Counted from the first letter of the stretch, positions 8,756 to 18,556 are shown. The stretch is 64,000 nt of DNA from Streptomyces sp. ASQP_92 (GCF_025399895.1 NZ_JAODUA010000004.1:124001-188000); one strand, 5' to 3'. Notes: a model not told the origin generated them from the sequence alone. Program-made: numbers and translations.

Positions 8756-10066
8756 TCACGTGCGGTCCTTGAGAGAGGCAGTGAAGCCGGCCGAATCGTC
8801 GGAGTCGCTGTGGGCGCCACGGCCGGCATGGGGAGGGGCAGCGTCCGACCCGGCAACCGCGTGGTTTCGGCCGGTGGTGAGCAGGGTTGCTCCGAGCAGG
8901 GTCGCGAGAACCTGACATGCGGCGACCGCGAACAGGAGCGCGCCGGTACCAATAACGCTGACCGCGCCCGCAACGGCCGCGCCCGCGGCGGCGGTTGTGC
9001 TCTTCAGCCCGGCGCCCAACGTGAAGATCTGGGTGCGGAACGCCGTCGGCGCGTACCGTTCCCAAGCGGCGAGCAGCGCGCTGAAAAGTGGTCCTGTACA
9101 CGCCCCGGCCAGCGCGAAGAGCGCCGCCGTCACCCCGAGCGCCGGATTGGTCGCGGCCAGGGCGAGAGGCAGCCCGGTCGCCCACCAGGCAGGCCAGCAC
9201 CACGCGCTCGGGATGGGTGCCGGTCCAGGGCCGTACGGCATAGACGACCGACCCCATGAGCGCACCAACCGCGAACGCGGTCATCAGACCACCCGCTGCC
9301 CATCCCGCGGCGTACCGCTCGGCCAGCAGCGCGGTCAGTACGGGCAGGGCGCCGATGCCGATCTGGCCGACGCAGCTGGCCCATGTGACGGCACGCAGGG
9401 GCGGGTTCCTGACCAGTTCCAGCAGCCCGCCCGCAATATCTGCCCGGCGCAGCCGAGCGGAGCCCCCGGTCCGTGCCCTCCGACGGGCGAGGGGCAGCGT
9501 GAGCAGGATCAGCCCCGCGAGCACGGCGGCGGCCGCGAGTACGACAAGGGACGTCTCCGGGTTCACCGCCGCGGACGTGGCCGCGGCAACAGCCGGACCA
9601 AAGATGCCCGCCAGGTTGTACGAGGCCGAGTCGATGCTGAAGGCGGTACCCAGCCGGTCGGCCGGGACCAGTTCCCCGAGAAGGCTCGTCAGGCCGCCGG
9701 TGACAAGGGGGGCACAGCATCCGGCCGCCGCGCTGAGGGCGAGGGCGTAGACGGCGGGTAGGCGACCGACCGCGAGTGCGGTGGCGGCCAGACCGAAGCC
9801 GTAGGCGATCAAGCACGACGCGTGGAAGAGCGCCGTCGATGACGGACACGGTCCGCCAACGCGCCGAGCAGCGGGGCCGCCACGACGTGCGGGATCATGA
9901 GCGCCGCGACCAGCGCGCCGCCCAGGCCCGCGCTGTGCGTACGTCCCAGTGCGAGCAGGACGAGGGCGATGCGGGCGCCTTCGTCGGCGAGTCGAGCGGG
10001 TACGGCTACTGCTAAGTAATGCGCCAGGCGAGAAGCGGTCCGGGCGGGTTCGGCCGTTGTGGACAT
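8756..10066 (-). pseudogene. MFS efflux transporter gene with two compensating frameshifts
   Basis: An MFS protein can be read only by switching frame twice. The first frame (from GTG/ATG near 10066) gives LVLLALGRTHSAGLGGALV and GALADRVRHRR, then stops. From about 9838 the sequence continues one frame over (LIAYGFGLAATALAVGRLPA and the next six or so helices). At about 9180 it returns to the first frame (GLPLALAATNPALGVTAALF to the stop at 8756). The net effect is a missing base near 9835 and an extra base near 9180. It is either a recent pseudogene or carries sequencing errors. It is divergent from the CGNR regulator at 10204. Confidence 0.75.
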
Positions 10067-10203
10067 GTGCCCTCCTGCCGGGCTACGGGCGAGGTGCGAT
10101 GGTGTCCCGGATCCGTTTGTACGGTGAGGGACTCGGTCTCGACGTCACCCCTCAAGGGTCTGATTCCACGATCTTGCTGATACATGCCGGGGAGCGCCAC
10201 ACT

Positions 10204-10779
10204 GTGGTCGTGGACTTCACTTTCGTCAGCGACGACCTGGCTCTGGACTTCGCCGCGACTTTGACCTGGCGCACCAGCTACCCCATCGAGCTTCTGGCCG
10301 AGCCGGCGGATCTGGCCGCCTGGGCCACCCAGTCGGGCCTGACCGAGCGCCCCGGCCGCGTGAGCCGCGCGGCGCTCGACCGCGCCCGTCTGCTGCGCGA
10401 GGCGATCTACCGTACGGCCGCCGCGGCAGAACGAGGGGACGAAGCCGACGCCGCTGACGTACGACTGATCCGCGACGAGGCCCGCGGCTCCCAGGTCACG
10501 GTGGCGCTCATCGCCCTCGGCGAGAGCGAGCGACGAGGCGACATCGGGGCGGTGCTGGCCACGGTCGCGACCCGGGCCGGCGAACTGTTCGGCGGCCCGA
10601 ACCGACGTCTCGTACGCCACTGCGCCGGCGAAAGCTGCACCCGGTTCTTCCTGGACCGCTCGCGCACAGGAAGTCGCCGGTGGTGCGACAAGTCGTCGTG
10701 CGGGAGCCGGGCCAATGCCTCGGCCTATCGCCGCCGCAAGTCCACCGCGCTTCCTCCCGGGGGCAAGCAGGACCGCTGA
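10204..10779 (+). CDS. CGNR zinc-finger / ABATE-domain regulator
   Basis: The 191-residue protein has an ABATE-like start (DFTFVSDDLALDFAATLTWR) and a C-terminal finger HCAGESCTRFFLDRS plus RWCDKSSCGSRANASAYRRR. The paired cysteines are kept, but CGNR itself is CGSR. GTG 10204 is chosen because GGGGAG lies 9 bases upstream and the ABATE domain normally begins at this point. The longer frame from ATG 10099 would add an atypical leader. It faces the broken MFS pump at 10066 and probably once controlled it. It is a paralogue of the regulator at 686. Confidence 0.8.
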   Translation: MVVDFTFVSDDLALDFAATLTWRTSYPIELLAEPADLAAWATQSGLTERPGRVSRAALDRARLLREAIYRTAAAAERGDEADAADVRLIRDEARGSQVTVALIALGESERRGDIGAVLATVATRAGELFGGPNRRLVRHCAGESCTRFFLDRSRTGSRRWCDKSSCGSRANASAYRRRKSTALPPGGKQDR

Positions 10780-10802
10780 CCCGCGCCCCTACGCGGCCGC
10801 CT

Positions 10803-11282
10803 GGAATCGCCGACCGCTTGGCCGACTTCCTCACCCACACTCCGCGCCGCAGCCCGATCGAATCGGCCTTCGCCGTCACCGAGTTGCACGACGGCCACCG
10901 AGCGACCATCGGGTCACTCCGACTGATCAGCCGGTCGGTGTCACACGGCATACCCGCCTTCGCCGTGCGCATCGAAGCGGAAGGCAAGTCACTGGTGTAC
11001 TCCGGGGGCACGGCACCATGCCAGAGCCTCACCGAACTGGCCGAAGGATGCGACGTGCTCTTGTGCCAAGCCGAGAGCGCACAGGCACCGACCGAAGGCA
11101 ACCAAGTGCATCACACACCTGAGGACGCCGGCGAGACAGCCCGCACGGCGAGGGCCGGCCGACTGATCGTCACGCACGTCGGCCGCTTCCTCACGCCGCA
11201 GCAAGCGGTATCGCGTGCCTCGGCACGGTTCGACGGCCCCGTCGACTACGCCGCGCCCGATACCACCTTCCCGATCGGCTAG
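10803..11282 (+). pseudogene. N-terminally truncated MBL-fold (ribonuclease Z-like) metallo-hydrolase remnant
   Basis: The frame encodes only the C-terminal part of an MBL-fold hydrolase: SRSVSHGIPAFAVRIE, SLVYSGGTAPCQSLTELAEG, then AGRLIVTHVGRFLTPQQAV. The N-terminal HxHxDH metal site is absent and the usual SGDT is changed to SGGT, so it cannot bind metal normally. It begins just after the CGNR gene with no start codon or ribosome site of its own. It reads as the leftover of a deletion. Confidence 0.7.
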
Positions 11283-11678
11283 ACCGAGGTCGCCCCGTCG
11301 GCGGCCGCCGACTGCCCCCCAGCGGGCGGGCCCACCGTGGGCCCGGATGGGGCGGGCCGGAAGTCGTCACCAAGGGGACGGACCGAGTGCCGCGTGCTCG
11401 AACAAGTGGGTTTCAACTGACCTTCTCCATACGGGAGTTGGGCCGTCGGTCCCTCATCGAACGTGCTTTCACGGGTCCGCTCCTCAAAACGCACATCGGC
11501 GCCCCGCAGATGCGCTTAGCTGTCGCCCTGCATCCCTCGCCCATCTGCTGGAGGCCTCCATGCATGTGCTGTGCCCTGCACCCGCCGGGGACGGACTTCG
11601 CGTACATCGCCCTGCTCACGCCTCCTGTTCGGCGTGCGGGGCCGTGGGGCCCGGCCGTACGCGATCGGAGAGTTGCCG
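11283..11678. other. 396-base gap before the ABC exporter, no gene seen
   Basis: The stretch holds a GC-rich inverted repeat around 11328-11344 (GGGCCCAC/GTGGGCCC) that could end transcription from the left. The remainder is presumably the leader and promoter of the ABC transporter gene. Short frames here have no supportable ribosome site. Confidence 0.45.
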
Positions 11679-13682
11679 ATGAGTGTGTGGCGTGCGCGGA
11701 TGACGGAACCCGCGGTCTCGGCAGCGGAGCAGGAGTTGTTCGGCGGGGCGCTGCGTTACGACGCGGCGTGGTCGGAGCACGAGCGGACACGCGTGGAAGT
11801 GACGTTGCTGTCGGCGTTGCGGTCGATGCCGCGTCTCGTCGGGGCGACGGTGAAACGGGCGTGGCGGGCGGACCGGTCAGGACTGGTGGTGCTGGGCATC
11901 GCGGAGATCGGCCAGGGCATCGCAGCAGCGGTCGGACTGCTGATCGTGAATACCGTCATGCACGCGCTGCTGGGCGGCGGGAGCGCGTCCGATCGGCTGC
12001 ATCAGGCGTTACCAGCGGTCGCGGCGGGGGCGTGTGCGGCGGTGGTGCGGTCGTTGCTGGCCGGACTGTCCACGTCACGGGCGGGTCGGCTGGAGCCGCT
12101 GGTGGAGCGAATCGCGACCGTCCAGTATTTGCGGGCCGCGGCCGAGGTGGAGCTGGAGGCGATCGAGGACCCGCAGTTCAAACGGCTCATGGATGTGGCC
12201 CAGTTCGGGGTGGACGCTTCCCGGAGGATGATCTCCGCGTGCATCGCGGCCCTGAACGGGGTGATCAGCCTGGTGTCGGCGGCGGGCGTGCTGAGCGTCC
12301 TGGACGTACGGCTGCTCCCGATGCTCCTGCTGATCGCCGCCCCTCGGGCATGGGGAGCGATGCGGGTCGCGCAGGAGCGCTACGTTTCCCGGCTGACATG
12401 GATCGAGCATGTACGGGCATCTCGGCTGCTCGGCAATCTGCTGACCGAGCGGACGGCGGCGCAGGAAGTCCGGGTGCACCAGGTCGGGCCCTACTTGCTG
12501 ACCAAGTACGAGCAGATGGCGGAGAGCGCCGAGTCGGAGCAGCGTCGTCTGGCGACCCGCAAGGCCATGATCGAGCTGGTCGCGGCCGGCTTGTCCGGCC
12601 TGGCGACGGCACTGACGTACGCGGCGGTGTACGGGATGATCACCGCCGGGTGGATGAGCCTCGCGGTGGCGGGCACCGCGATCCTGGCGATCCGGTCCGG
12701 ATCGGCGTCACTGGGTTCCCTGGTGATGAACCTGAACCAGTTGAACGAAGAAGCCCTCTACGTCCGCGATCACGAGAACTTCGTGACCGGCGCCGCCAGA
12801 CGCGCGCTCCCCACCGGAGGTGCCCCGCTCGCGCCCAGGCTCGGCGCGGTGGAACTGGAGAAGGTCTCCTACCGGTATCCCGACCGTGAGCAGGAGGCGC
12901 TGCACGAGGTGTCGCTCCGGCTGGAGATGGGCCGGGTGATCGCGGTCGTCGGCGAGAACGGGTCCGGCAAGTCCACGCTGATGAAGGTCCTTTCAGGCCT
13001 GGTGAACCCGTCATCCGGCACGATCCGCTACGGCCGACAAGACGTGGCCGACGTCGACCGCCGCGACGTCTTCGGACGGGTCGCCGTGCTCACCCAGGAC
13101 TTCCAGAGGTGGCCTCTGACGGCCGCGATGAACCTGCGTATCGGACGGCCCGAGTACCAGCACTCCGAAGACGGGCTCACGGAGTCGCTTCGTCACGCGG
13201 ACGCGGACCGCCTGTGGGAGAAGTTCCCGGCCGGCTGGCAGACGCTGCTCGGGAGAATGTTCCGGGGCGCCGCGGACCTGTCGGGGGGCGAGTGGCAGCG
13301 CATCGGCCTTGCCCGCACCCACCGGCGGACCGTCACACAGGACGCGGACAGCCTTCTGATCGTCGACGAGCCGACCTCCGCCCTCGACCCGGAGACCGAG
13401 ATCGAAGCATTCCGCCGGGTACGCGCCCTGGCCTCGCCCCACCGCGTGGTCGTCCTGGTCACCCATCGCATGTCCGGGGTGCGGCACGCCGACGTGATCC
13501 ACGTCCTGCACCAGGGGTGCCTGATCGAGTCAGGCAGTCACCAAGAGCTGATGGCCCGGCCCGGCGGTCGCTACCGGGCCATGTTCCTGGCCCAGGCGGC
13601 CGAGTACACCAACGCCCCGGACGACGACTCCGTGCCCCGCCCACGCCCGAGCACACGCTCCTCTCATGAGCAGCCGCAGTGA
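11679..13682 (+). CDS. ABC exporter with fused membrane and ATPase domains
   Basis: The 667-residue half-transporter has an N-terminal membrane domain of about six helices (residues about 50-360) and a C-terminal nucleotide-binding domain. The domain carries Walker A GENGSGKST, Q-loop region LTQDFQRW, signature LSGGEWQR, Walker B LLIVDEPTSALD and the switch histidine in VTHRMS. It belongs to the single-chain exporters found with peptides or drugs. ATG 11679 follows GGAG at 8 bases. It probably works as a homodimer. No substrate gene lies next to it, and the 3' neighbour is a GNAT remnant. Confidence 0.88.
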   Translation: MSVWRARMTEPAVSAAEQELFGGALRYDAAWSEHERTRVEVTLLSALRSMPRLVGATVKRAWRADRSGLVVLGIAEIGQGIAAAVGLLIVNTVMHALLGGGSASDRLHQALPAVAAGACAAVVRSLLAGLSTSRAGRLEPLVERIATVQYLRAAAEVELEAIEDPQFKRLMDVAQFGVDASRRMISACIAALNGVISLVSAAGVLSVLDVRLLPMLLLIAAPRAWGAMRVAQERYVSRLTWIEHVRASRLLGNLLTERTAAQEVRVHQVGPYLLTKYEQMAESAESEQRRLATRKAMIELVAAGLSGLATALTYAAVYGMITAGWMSLAVAGTAILAIRSGSASLGSLVMNLNQLNEEALYVRDHENFVTGAARRALPTGGAPLAPRLGAVELEKVSYRYPDREQEALHEVSLRLEMGRVIAVVGENGSGKSTLMKVLSGLVNPSSGTIRYGRQDVADVDRRDVFGRVAVLTQDFQRWPLTAAMNLRIGRPEYQHSEDGLTESLRHADADRLWEKFPAGWQTLLGRMFRGAADLSGGEWQRIGLARTHRRTVTQDADSLLIVDEPTSALDPETEIEAFRRVRALASPHRVVVLVTHRMSGVRHADVIHVLHQGCLIESGSHQELMARPGGRYRAMFLAQAAEYTNAPDDDSVPRPRPSTRSSHEQPQ

Positions 13683-13816
13683 GGGTGGGGCATCGCGCGG
13701 GTCTGCACGAGGCGCTGCTCGCCACGGTGGAAGCCGAGCGGGTGCTGTTGAACGTCCACCCGGGCGGCAGCGCAGCGTCAGCCCCCTACCGGGCGTGGGG
13801 GTACCGCCCCGGGGGC
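13679..13816 (+). pseudogene. C-terminal remnant of a GNAT acetyltransferase
   Basis: Overlapping the ABC stop (GTGA), the frame reads GLHEALLATVEAERVLLNVHP then APYRAWGYRPGG. This is the last helix-strand part of many GNAT enzymes (usually LNVHPDN-AP-YRAWGY). The acetyl-CoA binding loop and everything before it are missing, and the frame runs into a tandem repeat. Confidence 0.55.
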
Positions 13817-13825
13817 CGGGCGCGG

Positions 13826-13882
13826 CCATGGGGGACGGGCACGACCATGGGGGACGGGCACGACCATGGGGGACGGGCACGG
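13826..13882. repeat. Three tandem copies of a 19-bp unit
   Basis: The unit CCATGGGGGACGGGCACGA begins at 13826, 13845 and 13864; the third copy differs only in the last base. It directly follows the GNAT remnant. Confidence 0.9.
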
Positions 13883-14480
13883 ACCTCCGCGACGTGATGT
13901 TGCTCGACTTGCGCTGAAAGCGCCGCCCCGTCGGTGCGTTCCCACCCTCGACGACTCACCCGGCGCGGCACCTGACTGCGAGGTTGCCAGGGCGGCCGGG
14001 ACTTCGACCTGGGGTTGAGACCGACGGAAGGCCATGGCGCTCCCGGACAGCGATGGTGTCGGAGTACCAGCGTGCCTGACTGTTGTCACGTTCAAGACCA
14101 TCGGGCCCTGAGCTCCGGAGGGGTGCGGGGCGGTCGGGTTCGCGGGGGTCGCTATCTCGTGTGCGGTGGCGCCGGGGGTGTCGTATGGTGAATCGGTTCC
14201 TGTGCCGAGGTGTCGGTGGCAGTGACCGGACTCCCGTTCCATCTGTGTCGATCTTGAGGTGACCTATTAACCAGGCCATGTAGTCGTCCGCGTTCCCCAC
14301 GTGCTGAGTTGTCGCACGTGTCCGGGGGCGGACGTCGCGCCGGCCTGAGTTGCGTCACCCTCCTCCGTTGTCTGTTTCCCCGGGTGCGGCTCTGCCGTCT
14401 GCCCCGGGTTTCGTGTTCTCCGGCCCCGGTGCGGCTGTCGGCAGGGCTCCCCCGATCCCTCTGGATCAGGAGTTCCCGTC
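13883..14480. other. 598-base stretch without a supportable gene
   Basis: Short frames on both strands show no known motif. The part nearest 14480 must carry the promoter and leader of the DHA2 transporter gene. Confidence 0.45.
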
Positions 14481-15959
14481 ATGTCTTCCTCCGCCCTCGA
14501 AAACGAGCCCCAGCACACCACCGAGCCACCGGGGCACGCGGTACCCCACCACCCGAAAACGGCCCTGGCGGCCCAGATCGCCTTCTTGGTGCTGCTGGTC
14601 GCCGAGCTCATGGACATCCTCGACCAGTCGGTCGTCCTGACCGCCCTGCCCGCGATCCAGGAGTCGACAGCTGCCGGGCCGGCCGCCGTGCAGTGGCTGA
14701 CGACCGGATATTCGCTGCCCGTCGCGATCGGGCTGATCACCGGCGGGCGCCTCGGGGACCTCTACGGCCGGCGCAGGATCCTCCTCATCGGCACCGTCGT
14801 GTTCACCGCGGCCTCACTTCTGTGCGGCCTCGCCAACGGTCCCGGCCTGCTGATCGGCGCCCGGGCGATCCAGGGCGCGGGAGTGGCCCTGATGATTCCG
14901 CAGGTCCTGGCCACCCTCCATGTCACCTTCGAGGGGCAGAACCGCAGCAAGGCCTTCGGGCTGTACGGGGCGGTCCTCTCTCTTGCCAACGTCCTGGGCC
15001 CGGTGCTGGGCGGCCTGCTCACCGAGGCCGACTGGTTCGGGCTGTCCTGGCGGCCGATCTTCCTGGTCAACGTGCCCGTCGGCCTCGCCGTGATCCTGCT
15101 GGGGCGCAGGTTCATCCCCGAGTCGACCGCCGGGAAGGCGGGCCGGCTGGACCTGACCGGCATGCTGCTGTCCGCATTGGCCGTCGTTCTGATCGTCCTC
15201 CCGCTCAGCGAGGGCCATCTTCACCACTGGCCGCTGTGGTGCTTCATCCTGCTCGGCACAGGCCTCCTCGTCCTTGGCTTCTTCCTGCGTCACCAGCAGC
15301 GCAAGCAGGACGACGCACCCCTCGTACCGCTGTCGCTCCTCCGGGGCAGGCAGTTCTCCGGCGGACTCTTGGCGCAGCTCGTACTCGGCCTGCTGTGCGG
15401 GCTGTTCTTCATGACCTGGACCCTCTACCTCCTGCGCGGGCTGGGAATGAGTCCCTTCCACGCAGCCATCGCCTTCGTTTTGCTCTCCCTCGGAGAGCTG
15501 GCCGGCGCGACCGTCGCGGCGAAGAGCGGCGGACGCTTCGCCCGCCGGTTGCCCCAGGCCGGAGCCCTCATCGCGTTCGGCGCGATGGCCGCCTATGGGC
15601 TCCAGATCGAGCGGGCTCACGCGGACCTGACGCTCATGGCAATGACAACTCCGGTGGTCCTGATCGGCTTCGGCCTCGGCATGGTCAGCGGGCCGCTCGC
15701 CGACATGTCGCTGGCCAGGGTGCCGCACGGGAATGCCGGGGCCGCTTCGGGCCTGTTCAATACCGCCATGCACCTGGGCATCGCCCTGGGTACCGCGCTG
15801 ACGGCCCTGGTGTTCTTCGCCGCCACCAGCGGTTCACCCGACGCCGAACTCAACCGCGATGCGTTCGCCTCCGTGCTGTGGTGGGTCGGCAGCTTCCTCG
15901 CCCTGATGTGGGCCCTGATGTTCTGCCTGCCCAAGGAGTCCAACAGCGTGGCGAGTTGA
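14481..15959 (+). CDS. DHA2-family (14-helix) MFS drug transporter
   Basis: The 492-residue membrane protein is of the EmrB/QacA type. LMDILDQSVVLTALPAI is the helix 1 motif D1, GGRLGDLYGRRR the motif A loop, and GARAIQGAGVALMIP motif B. The length and hydrophobic pattern fit 14 helices. It should export drugs by proton antiport. ATG 14481 follows AGGAG at good spacing. No regulator is adjacent. A hairpin terminator follows at 15969. Confidence 0.88.
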   Translation: MSSSALENEPQHTTEPPGHAVPHHPKTALAAQIAFLVLLVAELMDILDQSVVLTALPAIQESTAAGPAAVQWLTTGYSLPVAIGLITGGRLGDLYGRRRILLIGTVVFTAASLLCGLANGPGLLIGARAIQGAGVALMIPQVLATLHVTFEGQNRSKAFGLYGAVLSLANVLGPVLGGLLTEADWFGLSWRPIFLVNVPVGLAVILLGRRFIPESTAGKAGRLDLTGMLLSALAVVLIVLPLSEGHLHHWPLWCFILLGTGLLVLGFFLRHQQRKQDDAPLVPLSLLRGRQFSGGLLAQLVLGLLCGLFFMTWTLYLLRGLGMSPFHAAIAFVLLSLGELAGATVAAKSGGRFARRLPQAGALIAFGAMAAYGLQIERAHADLTLMAMTTPVVLIGFGLGMVSGPLADMSLARVPHGNAGAASGLFNTAMHLGIALGTALTALVFFAATSGSPDAELNRDAFASVLWWVGSFLALMWALMFCLPKESNSVAS

Positions 15960-15968
15960 GCGCCTGGA

Positions 15969-15993
15969 GCCCGGCCGATGCGTTCGGCCGGGC
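15969..15993 (+). terminator. Hairpin terminator after the DHA2 transporter
   Basis: GCCCGGCCGA pairs perfectly with TCGGCCGGGC across a 5-base loop, 9 bases after the stop codon. Confidence 0.75.
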
Positions 15994-16280
15994 CCCAGGG
16001 GCTCGGCCTTCCTCCGAGGAGCCGGGTACACACCGGGGCGCAGGAGCCGGTGTGCCCCTGCCGTCGGACGTTACGGACCCGGCCAGCGCCAAGGGCGTCC
16101 CCTCGGTCCGACGAGACGACCGTCGGCCATCGGCCGGGCCCACATCTCAGCCCCATGATCGGGATGGTTGGCCCGGTGGGTTTGGCATCTCCGGAAGGGG
16201 ACATCCGTGGGGTGTTGCCATGCGGCCGGGCTCATCACATCGAGCGCGGCTCGTTTTAGTTGGTGAGTGAGGGTGTGCAT

Positions 16281-16490
16281 ATGCGTGAGGGACTGACGGG
16301 GCGACGTTCGGAGACGGCCGGGCGGCCCCAGGTGACATCAGCACCGCAGTGGCAGAACTTGTTCTTGGCACCCGCATGGGGGGACGACATCGCTGAGGAC
16401 GTCGACACCGACTGGCAGCGGGTATCGGATGCCGCCCCGGTGACGCCCCGGCGCCGGGGCGGGCGCCGACACGGTGTGCCTGCTGCCTGA
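16281..16490 (+). CDS. Hypothetical small protein
   Basis: The 69-residue frame has GAGGG a few bases ahead of ATG 16281 and a middle part that looks protein-like (PQWQNLFLAPAWGDDIAE). The ends are Arg/Gly-rich. There is no homology I can name and no partner gene. It could equally be chance. Confidence 0.3.
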   Translation: MREGLTGRRSETAGRPQVTSAPQWQNLFLAPAWGDDIAEDVDTDWQRVSDAAPVTPRRRGGRRHGVPAA

Positions 16491-17008
16491 CTGGGGGCCG
16501 GGCGGGCCTGGTGGCGGTGATCATCTAGTTCGGCAGCGAGCCGGGGCGTGCTGGCTGTGCCCTGCGTAGGCTCGCTGCCGCGGCCGTTTCGAAGCCCGGC
16601 ATCATGCCGTGAAGGGCTTCTGCCGTCGCGCGAGCGTCCAAGTCGCGTGCCGAATGGCGGCATTGGGGACTTGGGGCTCAGAGCGGAGGGAGTCACCAAC
16701 CCCTACGACGCCGACGCCAACAAAGGCCGCGTCACCGACGTCAGCCGCAATAACGCCTGAGGGCCGACCATGCGGCCTCCCCCTTCTCCGTCACCGCGTC
16801 GTTCTGGTCGCCCCACTCACGCCGCCGCTATGCGGGCGGGTCGGCCGATCGGGCAACTGCCGGATGATGGCTGCGACGCTCTGGGCCGATGGCCGATGGC
16901 CGATGGCCGCGGGCCACGGGCCGCAGGCCACGGGCCGCAGGAATCAACTGCCGGCTGGGCACACTCCCCCACATGCGGGTCCCGCCTCGCCCCCCAGGAA
17001 GATGCCAG
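16491..17008. other. 518-base stretch without a supportable gene
   Basis: It contains low-complexity GATGGCC/GGGCCAC runs around 16886-16940 and no convincing coding frame. Confidence 0.45.
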
Positions 17009-17087
17009 CACCCTCCTGCCCGTCGGACCAGGAGACCTGATCAGCGTGCACCCTCCTGCCCATCGGATCAGGTGACCTGATCAGCGT
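17009..17087. repeat. 40-bp imperfect tandem duplication at the end of the tetR gene
   Basis: Copies start at 17009 and 17049, beginning CACCCTCCTGCCC and ending GACCTGATCAGCGT, with only a few mismatches. The second copy contains the stop codon of the TetR gene (17081-17083), so the 3' end of that gene has been duplicated downstream. Confidence 0.85.
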
Positions 17088-17695
17088 CGCGCCGTCGGCC
17101 AGGCCGCCAGTGCCAGTTCGACGGCTGCGGTCAACTGGGCTGCTGTGGCCCCGTCTTGGGCTCGTTGCGACAGTCCCTGGAGGACGGCGGCGTAGTAATC
17201 CGCCAGGGCCCGAGGGCTCGCCTCGGCGGGCAGTTCCCCAGCGTGCTGTGCCTCCCGCAGTCGCGCCTCGAACCCGTCCACGTTCTTGTTGCGCAGATCG
17301 CGGAGGAACTCTCGCACCCCCGCATCCAGCGGGGTGACATTGGTTGCCGCGCTGATGGTCAGGCAGCCGGCCGGGTGCGACGGGTCCGGGTAGATGACGG
17401 CAGCCTCGCGCAGGATGCGCGCGAACGCCCCGTACGCTGTGGCCTCCTCCTGGAGCGCCACCCCCGCGAACGCACCGACAGGCGACCGGCCATAAGCGTC
17501 GACCACTTCCTCGAACAGGGACTTCTTGTCACCGAAGGCCGCGTACAAGCTCCCTGAGCGGATCCCCATCGCCTCGGTCAGCTCACCGATGGAAACGCCC
17601 TCATAGCCGCGTTCCCAGAACAGGCGCGTGGCCGCGGCGAGTGCAGCCGCGCGGTCGAAGGTGCGCGGGCGGCCGCGCTTGGGTGTCTCGGTCAT
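17081..17695 (-). CDS. TetR-family regulator
   Basis: The 204-residue protein begins with an N-terminal helix-turn-helix of the TetR type (AAATRLFWERGYEGVSIGEL, then GIRSGSLYAAFGDKKSLFEE) and has a ligand domain ending near the C-terminus. ATG 17695 is chosen over the upstream frame opening because the family starts MTETPKRGRPRTFD. It is divergent from the SDR gene at 17783. The inverted repeat between them is the likely operator for both. Confidence 0.9.
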   Translation of the reverse strand: MTETPKRGRPRTFDRAAALAAATRLFWERGYEGVSIGELTEAMGIRSGSLYAAFGDKKSLFEEVVDAYGRSPVGAFAGVALQEEATAYGAFARILREAAVIYPDPSHPAGCLTISAATNVTPLDAGVREFLRDLRNKNVDGFEARLREAQHAGELPAEASPRALADYYAAVLQGLSQRAQDGATAAQLTAAVELALAAWPTARR

Positions 17696-17714
17696 GCGGC
17701 ACATTCTAGAACGC

Positions 17715-17751
17715 TCGACCAAAAAACCGTGGTAGCTTCTTTCTTGGTCGA
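17715..17751. promoter_or_regulatory. Inverted repeat TCGACCAA / TTGGTCGA (probable TetR operator)
   Basis: The arms are at 17715-17722 and 17744-17751 with 21 bases between them, centred in the tetR-SDR divergent gap in a locally AT-rich stretch. Confidence 0.6.
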
Positions 17752-17782
17752 TCACTCAACAAATGAAAGGCGGCCAACCACC

Positions 17783-18556
17783 GTGAGCATGCAGCGACTT
17801 GAAGGAAAGACCGCACTCGTCACCGGAGGCAGCAGGGGCATCGGACGCGCGATCGCGGAGCGGCTCGCCCGGGACGGCGCCCTTGTCGCACTCACCTACG
17901 CCCGCGACGAGAGCGCGGCACACGACACCGTGGACCGCATCCGAAAGGACGGCGGTCAGGCCTTCGCCCTCCACGCCCAGCTTGGCAGTCACGGCGACGC
18001 CGCCGCGCTGTGGTCAGCCTTCGACGCCCAGATCCCGCGCCACGCGCCCGAGCCGAGCGTCGACATCATCGTCAACAACGCCGGCATAGGACGCAGTGCG
18101 GACCTGGCAGCCCTGACCGAGGACGGCTTCGACGAGGCCTTCGCCGTGAATGTGCGCGCACCATTCTTCATCGTGCAAGAGGGGCTGAAGCGGTTGCGAG
18201 ACGCCGGCCGGATCATCAACATCTCCAGCGGTGCGGCCCACCTGGCCATGCCGGAAGCCATCGCCTACGGCGCCACCAAGAGCGCCCTGGACAACTTCAC
18301 CCTCAACCTCGCCAAGGAGCTGGGCGCCCGGGGCATCACAGCAAACTCGGTCGCGCCCGGGATCATCGACACGGACGCCAACGCCGGATGGCTGCGCGGC
18401 AATCCGGAGGCCGAGGCCAACGCGGCATCCCTGGCCGCACTGGGCCGGGTCGGACAACCGGAGGATGTCGCCGACATCGTGGCCTTCCTCGCCTCCGACG
18501 ACGCGCGTTGGGTCACCGGCAAGGTGATCGACGCAACCGGCGGCTCCGGTCTGTGA
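17783..18556 (+). CDS. Short-chain dehydrogenase/reductase
   Basis: The 257-residue classical SDR has cofactor motif TGGSRGIG near the N-terminus, NNAG, catalytic Ser in ISSGA, and YGATK for the Tyr-Lys pair. It ends with the usual DATGGSGL. GTG 17783 is chosen (AAAGG upstream); ATG 17789 is possible. It is under the divergent TetR, a common arrangement for inducible reductases. Substrate unknown. Confidence 0.9.
   Translation: MSMQRLEGKTALVTGGSRGIGRAIAERLARDGALVALTYARDESAAHDTVDRIRKDGGQAFALHAQLGSHGDAAALWSAFDAQIPRHAPEPSVDIIVNNAGIGRSADLAALTEDGFDEAFAVNVRAPFFIVQEGLKRLRDAGRIINISSGAAHLAMPEAIAYGATKSALDNFTLNLAKELGARGITANSVAPGIIDTDANAGWLRGNPEAEANAASLAALGRVGQPEDVADIVAFLASDDARWVTGKVIDATGGSGL

Noticed and set aside
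8756..10066. Programmed ribosomal frameshifting in the MFS gene
   Set aside because: Two shifts about 650 bases apart in opposite directions, without visible slippery sequence or structure, are far better explained by indels or sequencing error.
13826..13882. CRISPR array
   Set aside because: The three 19-bp units are directly adjacent with no spacers; it is a plain tandem repeat.
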